The notes under the pieces were generated by a model that had not been told where the DNA came from, did no database searches, and was given only the letters and a program-made list of their open reading frames with translations. The position numbers and the translations under genes were made by a program. Positions 6,815 through 12,528 of a stretch of DNA of 14,425 nucleotides are shown one piece after another. Where the stretch lies: the NCBI GenBank assembly GCA_018399935.1, contig JAGYNP010000017.1, forward strand, positions 1 through 14,425, read 5' to 3'. The DNA is from Candidatus Moraniibacteriota bacterium. Its GTDB lineage: Bacteria > Patescibacteriota > Minisyncoccia > Moranbacterales > DUUL01. Every line of letters begins with the position of its first letter. The stretch's first letter is position 1.

Positions 6815-8431
6815 ATGCTTAAGTCTATCACGAAAAAATTTATAAAAAAAGTCATTGAACGCAATAGAAAAGATTTGAAAACTCAAAATGACCTAGAATC
6901 TTTCAAAAAAGAATTTTGCCGAGACCTGAGAAAAACCAAAACTAAATTTGGAATTTTAAGCAATGCTGAAATTAAAAAAACTTATTTAGAGATGGTTAGA
7001 GACAAAGAAATAAAACTCAGCCCTGAGCTAGAAAAACTTTTAATTACAAAAAAAATCCGAACTCTTTCCGGCGTAGCAGTGATTGCCGTCTTGACCAAGC
7101 ACTACCCTTGCCCAGGTAAATGCATCTATTGTCCCGACGAAAAATCAATGCCCAAAAGCTATTTATCCAACGAGCCAGCAGTTATGAGGGCCATTGGCAC
7201 CAATTTCCATCCCTACGCCCAAACCCAAGCTCGTCTGAAAATGCTTGAAATTAATGGCCATTCCACTGAGAAAATTGAATTAATTGTAATGGGAGGCACT
7301 TTTAACTACTTTCCCAGGCGCTATCAAAATTGGTTCGTCAAAGAATGCTTTAGAGCTTTAAACGACTATCCTAAAAATTCAATCAAAAAATCCAGAACCT
7401 CCTCATTGAAAATTGAAAAAGATAAAAACGAAAAAGCTCTCAGACGAATGATCGGCTTGACACTAGAAACCAGACCAGACTACATCAGCCCAAAAGAAAT
7501 TGAAAATTTCCGAAAACTAGGAGCGACTCGAGTAGAAATTGGAGTCCAAAACACTTCCAATAATATTTTAGCCATCAATAAAAGAGGTCACCTAGTAGAA
7601 ACCACTATAAAAGCCACTAAGTTCCTCAAAGAAGCTGGTTTTAAAATCAATTATCATATGATGCCAGGAATGTACGGTAGCACTCCTCAAAAAGATTTAG
7701 AAATGTTCAAAACTCTTTTCAATAATCCTGATTTTCAACCCGATATGCTCAAAATTTATCCCTGTGTCGTCACCCGAAACTCCGAACTTTTCAAGCTTTG
7801 GAAAAACAAAAACTATCAGCCACTTAGCAATAAAGAAAACGAGGAATTAATAATAAAAATAAAAAAAATAATTCCCCCTTACGTCAGAATCACTCGTTTA
7901 ATTAGAGATATTCCAGAAGAATCAATCGAAGCTGGCCCAAACATCTCCAACCTTCGCCAAATCTTACAACAAAAAAAAGTTCAATGCCAATGCATTCGTT
8001 GCCGAGAAGTCCGAGCCGATTACGAAGCTAAAGAAAAAATTATTTTAGACAGAATTGACTATCCCGCTTCCAATGGAAAAGAAATCTTTTTACAATTTAC
8101 CTCCCAAAATAAATCCAAACTTTTTGCCTTATTAAGATTAAGAATAAACAACTCTAGAACTTCTAAAAATCATTTTTTACCAGTTTTAAAAAATTCTGCT
8201 ATAATTAGAGAACTCCATACTTATGGAAAATCAACTAAACTAACTAAAAAGAATTCTGATTCACCTCAACATTTGGGATTAGGGAAAAAACTAATGCTCA
8301 AAGCTGAAAAAATTGTTAAAGAAGAATTTAATCTAAATAAAATTTCCATTATTTCAGGAGTTGGTGTTAGAGGTTATTACAAAAAATTAGGATATGAATT
8401 GAAAGATGAATATATGACAAAAAAATTATAA
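6815..8431 (+). CDS. elp3: Elp3: tRNA uridine(34) 5-carboxymethylaminomethyl synthase (radical SAM/acetyltransferase)
   Basis: Elp3 joins a radical-SAM domain to an acetyl-CoA-dependent GNAT domain and adds a carboxymethyl group to C5 of U34 in tRNA; bacteria and archaea that have it use it alone, without the other Elongator subunits. This 538-residue protein is full length. Seen: a radical SAM cluster motif C99-x3-C103-x2-C106, the following MPKSYLSNEPA block (112-122), MGGTFN (159-164), GLTLETRPD (214-222), VEIGVQN (240-246), a metal-binding-type C391-x-C393-x2-C396, and a GNAT domain (about 425-538) with the acetyl-CoA loop QHLGLGKK (485-492) and GVRGYYKKLGY (517-527). The short leader has only a weak TATAAC (6797-6802) and no Shine-Dalgarno sequence. 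The 5' half is far richer in G+C than the 3' end. It is divergent from the Trm9-like gene, and the Nudix gene follows. Confidence 0.95.
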   Translation: MLKSITKKFIKKVIERNRKDLKTQNDLESFKKEFCRDLRKTKTKFGILSNAEIKKTYLEMVRDKEIKLSPELEKLLITKKIRTLSGVAVIAVLTKHYPCPGKCIYCPDEKSMPKSYLSNEPAVMRAIGTNFHPYAQTQARLKMLEINGHSTEKIELIVMGGTFNYFPRRYQNWFVKECFRALNDYPKNSIKKSRTSSLKIEKDKNEKALRRMIGLTLETRPDYISPKEIENFRKLGATRVEIGVQNTSNNILAINKRGHLVETTIKATKFLKEAGFKINYHMMPGMYGSTPQKDLEMFKTLFNNPDFQPDMLKIYPCVVTRNSELFKLWKNKNYQPLSNKENEELIIKIKKIIPPYVRITRLIRDIPEESIEAGPNISNLRQILQQKKVQCQCIRCREVRADYEAKEKIILDRIDYPASNGKEIFLQFTSQNKSKLFALLRLRINNSRTSKNHFLPVLKNSAIIRELHTYGKSTKLTKKNSDSPQHLGLGKKLMLKAEKIVKEEFNLNKISIISGVGVRGYYKKLGYELKDEYMTKKL

Positions 8432-8474
8432 AGTCAAAAAATTGAAAGTTTGAAAGTGATTTATTTTTTAATCC

Positions 8475-8497
8475 AAAGAAATTAACTTTCTTTTTTT
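8475..8497 (+). terminator. Weak intrinsic terminator after elp3
   Basis: AAAGAAA (8475-8481) pairs with TTTCTTT (8487-8493) around a 5-nt loop, and T residues continue to 8497. The 7-bp stem holds a single G-C pair, so efficiency is probably partial. Confidence 0.4.
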
Positions 8498-8542
8498 AAT
8501 AATTTTTCCTTGATAAAATTTATTAAAAATTAATTCAAATCC

Positions 8543-8935
8543 ATGAACACTAAAACGATGGTGGCTTCAGACCCAGTAATAGTTGAAAACAATAAAGTGC
8601 TTCTCAACAAAAGCGGTGAAGACGATTTTTGGAAATTTTGTGGTGGTAGATTAAATGCCAAAGATAATTTAATCGATGTCGCCAAAACCAGAATCAAAGA
8701 AGAAATGGGTTTGGAAATTGAAATTACCAACTCAGTACCTTTTTTAATGTACACAAAAAAACCTAATAACCCAGAAATTGATATTATTTTAGTTCATTTT
8801 CTAGCCCAAAAATTAAATAAAATTAAACCTGGTAAAATGGTCAAAAAATGGCAATGGTTTGATATTGAAAATTTACCTGAAAACCTCTCATCAAACATTA
8901 ATCCGACTTTAAAGTATTTCGACTTTATAAAATAA
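8543..8935 (+). CDS. Nudix-family hydrolase-like protein
   Basis: A 130-residue single-domain Nudix-fold protein; typical members hydrolyse nucleoside diphosphates linked to another group. The Nudix box runs from G35 to L57, but it departs from G-x5-E-x7-R-E-U-x-E-E-x-G-U in three places: D41 replaces the first Glu, and T49-R50 replace the Arg-Glu pair. The metal-binding E53-E54 and G56 are kept. R50 occupies the position of the catalytic Glu53 of MutT; some Nudix relatives, such as isopentenyl diphosphate isomerases, also lack the standard pair, so loss of activity is not certain. The rest has the usual pattern, ending in a WQWFDIENLP segment (103-112). It starts 111 nt after elp3 behind a weak terminator, so it may have its own promoter. 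Substrate unknown. Confidence 0.8.
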   Translation: MNTKTMVASDPVIVENNKVLLNKSGEDDFWKFCGGRLNAKDNLIDVAKTRIKEEMGLEIEITNSVPFLMYTKKPNNPEIDIILVHFLAQKLNKIKPGKMVKKWQWFDIENLPENLSSNINPTLKYFDFIK

Positions 8936-9127
8936 ATTTTTTATCTTTTAAAAATCTATTTTTACAGATTCAACGCTTTATTCTAAACCTTGATTTTTGT
9001 AAACTTAATGATCCCCTAAAAATACAATTTCAACGCTCTGCCTTAAATCATTACGACTTTATAGATTTTCTAACTTTCACACTTTCAAACTTAAGTTTTT
9101 GATTTTAAATTATACTATAATACAATC
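8936..9127. other. Gene-free spacer after the Nudix gene, with an imperfect copy of the gene's 3' end
   Basis: No gene is supported. The last coding bases of the Nudix gene (8909-8929) recur at 9043-9063 with 18 of 21 bases identical, including the 10-mer CGACTTTATA. A 9-mer TTCAACGCT also occurs twice, at 8969-8977 and 9029-9037. These could be remnants of a small duplication, or chance in A/T-rich DNA. The -10 box of the RNA gene lies at the right end. Confidence 0.4.
9116..9121 (+). promoter_or_regulatory. -10 box (TATAAT) of the structured RNA
   Basis: A consensus TATAAT places the expected start of transcription at about 9128, exactly where the 13-bp closing stem of the RNA begins. No convincing -35 box is present at the normal spacing; TTGATT at 9099-9104 is too close. 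Confidence 0.5.
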
Positions 9128-9230
9128 AACTGGATTAGGAAAAGCTCAATGAAAATATATAATCTCTCCTCATGCCTTTGAATGGATTCACTTTTCACCA
9201 TCAACTAAGCACTCCTAATCCAGTTTTTTT
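9128..9230 (+). ncRNA. Candidate small structured RNA with its own promoter and terminator
   Basis: A perfect 13-bp inverted repeat, AACTGGATTAGGA (9128-9140) and TCCTAATCCAGTT (9213-9225), encloses 72 nt, and its 3' arm runs into seven T residues (9224-9230), so the closing stem also serves as an intrinsic terminator. TATAAT at 9116-9121 would start the transcript at the first base of the stem. An internal hairpin is possible: TGAAAA (9150-9155) with TTTTCA (9192-9197), then AATC (9161-9164) with GATT (9185-9188). It lacks the signature loop of SRP RNA and is too short for RNase P RNA or tmRNA. A 10-codon frame begins at ATG 9149 (MKIYNLSSCL), preceded by AGGA at 9137-9140, the only Shine-Dalgarno-like arrangement noticed in the window. 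No plus-strand gene follows, so it is not a riboswitch or attenuator for a neighbour. Family and function are unknown. Confidence 0.6.
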
Positions 9231-9315
9231 CTTTGTCTTTAAATTTTTTTGTCCTTCTCTTATTTAAACCAAAAAACAATTCAATCACAAATTAAGTTGC
9301 TCAATTTTTCATAAT

Positions 9316-9337
9316 AAAAAAATCCCACAAGGATTTT
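9316..9337 (-). terminator. Intrinsic terminator of the hydrogenase gene run
   Basis: On the minus strand AAAATCC and GGATTTT (9331-9337 and 9319-9325) form a 7-bp stem with a 5-nt loop, followed by further T residues (9316-9318). It lies 8 nt beyond the stop codon of the small DUF4258-like gene and is one of the clearest terminators in the window. Confidence 0.65.
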
Positions 9338-9344
9338 GAGTAGC

Positions 9345-9686
9345 TTAACACTTAATACTCTCATTAATCTCTTCCCAAACTTCATCCGGAATAAAAATCT
9401 GTTTTCCCTTAGGAGTTATCCCGGGGTAAAACCAAACTGAAATTACGACTCTCTTCTTTCCTCGTAATTGATACATCACCCATTGCTCTCCTTTAGAGTG
9501 ATGTTTTTTTGATTTTTTTCTCATCACTGCAATAGTTTTTTTAGCAATTCCCTCTTCTTTTCTGTCTGGAAAATTAATAATTCTTTTTATTCTATTAGGT
9601 CCTATTCTATATTGAAAAATTTTTCTAATACAATGTTGTGTCCAAAAATATTTTCCACCACTTTTAGGAATTGAAATACTAATCAT
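9345..9686 (-). CDS. Small DUF4258-like protein, unknown function
   Basis: A basic 113-residue protein. Near the N-terminus FWTQHCIRKIFQYRIGPNRI followed by I-x-N-F-P-D-R (about 14-42) has the His-x3-Arg/Lys ... R-I ... V/I-x3-L/F-x2-P layout of DUF4258 proteins, a group related in fold to RelE/BrnT-type toxins. The second half has EQWVMYQ and VVISVWFYPG strands. No antitoxin-like gene is adjacent, so a toxin role is not claimed. The ATG at 9686, five bases after the pgeF stop, is chosen; an alternative TTG at 9695 overlaps that stop codon and would add three residues. It is the last gene before the terminator at 9316-9337 and is probably co-transcribed with pgeF. Confidence 0.7.
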   Translation of the reverse strand: MISISIPKSGGKYFWTQHCIRKIFQYRIGPNRIKRIINFPDRKEEGIAKKTIAVMRKKSKKHHSKGEQWVMYQLRGKKRVVISVWFYPGITPKGKQIFIPDEVWEEINESIKC

Positions 9687-9691
9687 ATTTT

Positions 9692-10399
9692 TCAACTTTT
9701 TAATTTTATTCCAGCTATCATTGCTTGAACATTACCTTCTTTATCAACTCCATCTCTTCGATAAGAATAAAGTTCGTCTTCACAATAAGTACATCGCCAA
9801 TCAATTTCAATATTATTTTTTTTTATTCCAATAAAAATAAATTTTTCGATCACCATTCTTGTTAAATTAAAAAATTTTTTTTCATTTTTATTTAAAATAA
9901 ATTTTTCGCAACCTTCAAATTTTTCCCTAAAGTCTTTTTTAACTTCAAAATGACATTTTTGAATTCCTGGTCCAATCCCAACCTGAATATTTTTTAAATC
10001 ACTTTCAAAATTACTTTCCATTTTATTTAAAGCTTTTTCGATTATTCCCTTTGAAACACTACGCCAACCACAATGCAAAATTCCAATTACTTTTTTTATT
10101 GGATCAAATAAAAAAATCGGCAGACAATCAGCCGAAGTAACGTTTAAAATCACATTCTTTTTAGAAGTTAACAAACCATCAGCATATTCAATGAATTTTT
10201 CTTTATTATCTTTAATTATTTTAACCTTATTATCATGTTCCAATTTAGCTGAAACTAAATTTTCACATTTCAAACCTATTTTTTCCAAATACTTTTTTCT
10301 ATTTAACTCAAAATTAGACGAAAATAACTTCATATTCCCGTCTTCTTTTTTTGACATAAAAACTTTACCCCCCTGAACTTCTTTGAAAATTTGTAACAT
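9692..10399 (-). CDS. pgeF: Laccase-domain (YfiH/PgeF) protein: peptidoglycan editing factor / purine nucleoside phosphorylase
   Basis: A 235-residue protein of the YfiH family. Characterised members are zinc enzymes that phosphorolyse or deaminate purine nucleosides; E. coli PgeF also prevents misincorporation of serine into peptidoglycan. The metal-binding set is present: H55 (in LEHDNKV, where the family usually has Q-x-H-G), C92 in TSADCLP and H109 in HCGWR. The family's closing C-x-Y-C and YSYRRDG (203-217) are also seen. The frame is open to 10480, but the upstream part overlaps hydA and reads as non-conserved sequence, so the ATG at 10399, ten bases after the hydA stop, is preferred. 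This tight spacing puts it in the hydrogenase transcript. It ends in TGA, the one UGA stop noted here. Which of the two reported roles applies cannot be decided from sequence. Confidence 0.85.
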   Translation of the reverse strand: MLQIFKEVQGGKVFMSKKEDGNMKLFSSNFELNRKKYLEKIGLKCENLVSAKLEHDNKVKIIKDNKEKFIEYADGLLTSKKNVILNVTSADCLPIFLFDPIKKVIGILHCGWRSVSKGIIEKALNKMESNFESDLKNIQVGIGPGIQKCHFEVKKDFREKFEGCEKFILNKNEKKFFNLTRMVIEKFIFIGIKKNNIEIDWRCTYCEDELYSYRRDGVDKEGNVQAMIAGIKLKS

Positions 10400-10409
10400 A
10401 TTCAAAAGG

Positions 10410-12209
10410 TTAATAGTTCTTTTTTCTATTAATATAATAAGTATGTAATAATTTCTCCGACAAATACCCCCCTGGTTCAATTAAATAATCTTCATAAAGT
10501 TTTTTAACCTCTGGATTTTCATGAGATTTTCTAATCGGTAAGTTTTTGTCTCTTTCGTAAATTGCCTTTCTTCTTTGAGTTCTAATTTTTTCATTAACTG
10601 GATGAGGCTGACCTCCTCCACCTAAACAGCCACTTGGACAAGCCATTATTTCAACAAAATCGTAATCACATTCTCCTGTCTTAATCATTTCAACAATTTT
10701 TTTGGCATTTCTAATTTCATGAGCTACTGCTACTTTAATTGTTGTTTCTTGATTTAAGCACTTAGTTTTAGAAATAGTAATTTTCAGTTCTCTGATGCCT
10801 TCATTTCCCCGAACTTCTTTAAAATCAACTTGACCTAGTTCATTACAAGTAATTTGTTCATAAGCCGTTCTTAAAGCTGCTTCCAAAACACCACCAGTTG
10901 AACCAAAGATAACTCCTGCTCCAGAAGACAACCCTAAAGTATTATTAAATTTTCCATCTTTTAAATTCACAAAATCTATCCCCTTTCTTTTTACCATTCG
11001 AATAAATTCGTTAGCAGTTATAACTATATCAGTATCTTGATTTTTTCCATTCCTAAGCTCCTCTCTTTGTGCTTCATATTTTTTAGAAGTGCAAGGCATC
11101 AAAGAAACATTGACTATATTTTCAGGCAATATTTTCTTTTTTTCAGCATAATAAGTTTTAATCATTGAACTCAACATCCCTTGTGGTGAACGACAACTAG
11201 ATAAATTAGGAATTAATTCGGGATAATATTTCTCTACATAAAGAACCCAAGACGGACAACAACTAGTAAACATCGGCAATTCAACTCTTTCTCCTCGTGC
11301 TTTCTTTTTTATCCTGCCGATTAATTCGTTAGCTTCTTCAATAATCGTTAAATCAGCTGAAAAGGTAGTGTCAAAAACTAAATCCGCACCCAACTCTCTT
11401 AAAGCAGTAATAATCTTACCTTCAACAAAAGTTCCAGGATCCAAACCAAAAGCTTCCCCAATAGTAAATCTAACCGAAGGAGCTACTTGAAAAATTTTAA
11501 GTTTTTCTGAATCTAGCAAAACTTCTTCTAATTCATCTATATTAAATTTTTCCGTAATAGCAGCTGTTGGGCAATGAACAGCACATTGCCCACAATAAAT
11601 ACAATCCAATGGTGCTTCCCCTGGAGTTCCAACATTAGTTTTAATATTTCGATAATTAGTTTCGTAAGAATCAAGAGTTTGAATCAATTGGCAAGTTTTA
11701 ATACATCTTCCACATTTAATACAATATTGGTTATCTCTGTATATTGAAGGATTTTTATCATCAACTACTCGATTTTTTAAACTTTCTTTCAGAAGCTCCA
11801 ATTGTTCATTAACACTAAAATCATTATATTCTGAAATGAAATCATCCACATCCACTTCTAATTTTCTAGCTAATTTTTGCAATTCACAATTGCCATTACT
11901 AACACAACTAGTACATTTACCAAAATGATCAGCCCAAAGTAACTCTAGGTTATATCTCCGAGCTCTTTCAATATCAAAATCTTCAGTAATTACTTCCAAT
12001 CCCTCTTCTACTTTAGTTTGACAAGAAGTCACCAAACCTCGATGTTTATTGGTTTTAACCAAACACATCCGACAAACCCCTTCCGATGGCCCCAGATCAT
12101 CATGTTGACACAAAGTAGGAATAAAAATTTTATTCCTACGACAAACTTCCAGAATTGTTTGTCCTTCTTTCGCTTTGTAAGTTTTAGAATCTATTTTTAT
12201 TTGCAACAT
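10410..12209 (-). CDS. hydA: [FeFe] hydrogenase catalytic subunit HydA (trimeric NAD-linked type)
   Basis: Catalytic subunit producing or oxidising H2 in the cytoplasm. The 599 residues contain, in order, a [2Fe-2S] domain (C34, C46, C49, C63), a His-ligated [4Fe-4S] site (H95, C99, C102, C108), two ferredoxin clusters (C163-x2-C166-x2-C169-x3-C173 and C203-x2-C206-x2-C209-x3-C213), and the H-cluster domain with all three signatures: TSCCPSW (315-321), MPCTSKKYE (371-379) and E520-x-M-x-C524-x3-C528 leading to GGGGQP (530-535). The family's small-subunit-like tail is fused at the end (about 545-592, LLHTYY). All cluster ligands are intact, so the enzyme should be functional if maturases HydE, HydF and HydG exist elsewhere; none is here. 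It follows hydC and hydB on the same strand after an unusually long 319-nt gap and precedes pgeF by ten bases. Confidence 0.95.
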   Translation of the reverse strand: MLQIKIDSKTYKAKEGQTILEVCRRNKIFIPTLCQHDDLGPSEGVCRMCLVKTNKHRGLVTSCQTKVEEGLEVITEDFDIERARRYNLELLWADHFGKCTSCVSNGNCELQKLARKLEVDVDDFISEYNDFSVNEQLELLKESLKNRVVDDKNPSIYRDNQYCIKCGRCIKTCQLIQTLDSYETNYRNIKTNVGTPGEAPLDCIYCGQCAVHCPTAAITEKFNIDELEEVLLDSEKLKIFQVAPSVRFTIGEAFGLDPGTFVEGKIITALRELGADLVFDTTFSADLTIIEEANELIGRIKKKARGERVELPMFTSCCPSWVLYVEKYYPELIPNLSSCRSPQGMLSSMIKTYYAEKKKILPENIVNVSLMPCTSKKYEAQREELRNGKNQDTDIVITANEFIRMVKRKGIDFVNLKDGKFNNTLGLSSGAGVIFGSTGGVLEAALRTAYEQITCNELGQVDFKEVRGNEGIRELKITISKTKCLNQETTIKVAVAHEIRNAKKIVEMIKTGECDYDFVEIMACPSGCLGGGGQPHPVNEKIRTQRRKAIYERDKNLPIRKSHENPEVKKLYEDYLIEPGGYLSEKLLHTYYINRKKNY

Positions 12210-12528
12210 GTTTTAATTTTAAATTTTGAATTTTAATTCAATCTATATAATTTTATAATTTTCAAACTATTCAATTTTTATTGTTTCTTAGAAAGGTATT
12301 GTTTTTCCAAAAATTAAAGTTAATTATTGAGCTTCTTGTCATAATTTATTAACTCTTTGTCTTTTTTCTAGTTCAGCTGTTTAGATTATTCTTAGTCAAT
12401 GTTTTGTTTCTTGGATTTTTTACAAATATTGGATTTGAAAATTGAAAATTAGATATTATAAATTGTTTACAAATTACAAATTATAAATTGATTCAAAATT
12501 CAAAATTCAAAATTTTCATTCTTATTTC
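12210..12528. other. 319-nt gap between hydB and hydA, A/T-rich with short repeats
   Basis: No gene and no cysteine-cluster coding is visible in any frame, so it does not hold a lost ferredoxin domain or an HndB-like subunit. It is bounded by an inverted pair of the 14-mer AAATTTTGAATTTT (12221-12234, inverted at 12502-12515). The right end contains ATTCAAA three times in tandem (12491-12511) and a TTGAAAA pair (12435-12448). A promoter for hydA or an RNA-processing or folding site is conceivable; no good promoter was found. Confidence 0.5.
12491..12511. repeat. Three tandem ATTCAAA units
   Basis: Seven-base unit repeated three times without error, running on into ATTTTC. It sits 18 nt downstream of the hydB stop codon in the transcript direction and forms one arm of the inverted pair that bounds the hydB-hydA gap. 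Confidence 0.6.

Noticed and set aside
8530..8545. tRNA-like T-loop sequence TTCAAATCC before the Nudix start
   Set aside because: No matching acceptor, D or anticodon stems around it.
8530..8754. Open frame of 74 codons on the minus strand
   Set aside because: It lies entirely opposite the Nudix gene, whose motifs are clear, and its product has no recognisable features.
9128..9225. MITE-like element with 13-bp terminal inverted repeats
   Set aside because: No target-site duplication is visible at the ends, and the in-register -10 box and T tract are better explained by an RNA gene. A genome-wide copy count could reopen this.
9128..9230. SRP (4.5S) or 6S RNA
   Set aside because: The SRP apical loop signature (GGAA-type tetraloop with AGCA side) is absent and the length is well below typical 6S RNA.
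9687..9695. TTG start for the DUF4258-like gene
   Set aside because: It overlaps the pgeF stop as TTGA; the ATG at 9684-9686 begins the hydrophobic first strand and is the simpler start.
10191..10376. Open frame of 61 codons on the plus strand
   Set aside because: Antisense to conserved pgeF coding sequence; low-complexity hydrophobic product.
10400..10480. N-terminal extension of pgeF by 27 residues
   Set aside because: It overlaps the hydA C-terminus in another frame and has no family-like sequence; the ATG at 10399 fits ten bases after the hydA stop.
12018..12236. Open frame of 72 codons on the plus strand
   Set aside because: Antisense to the start of hydA, where the [2Fe-2S] domain is unmistakable.
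12210..12528. Frameshifted or split C-terminal ferredoxin domain of HydB
   Set aside because: No cysteine clusters appear in any minus-strand frame of the gap.
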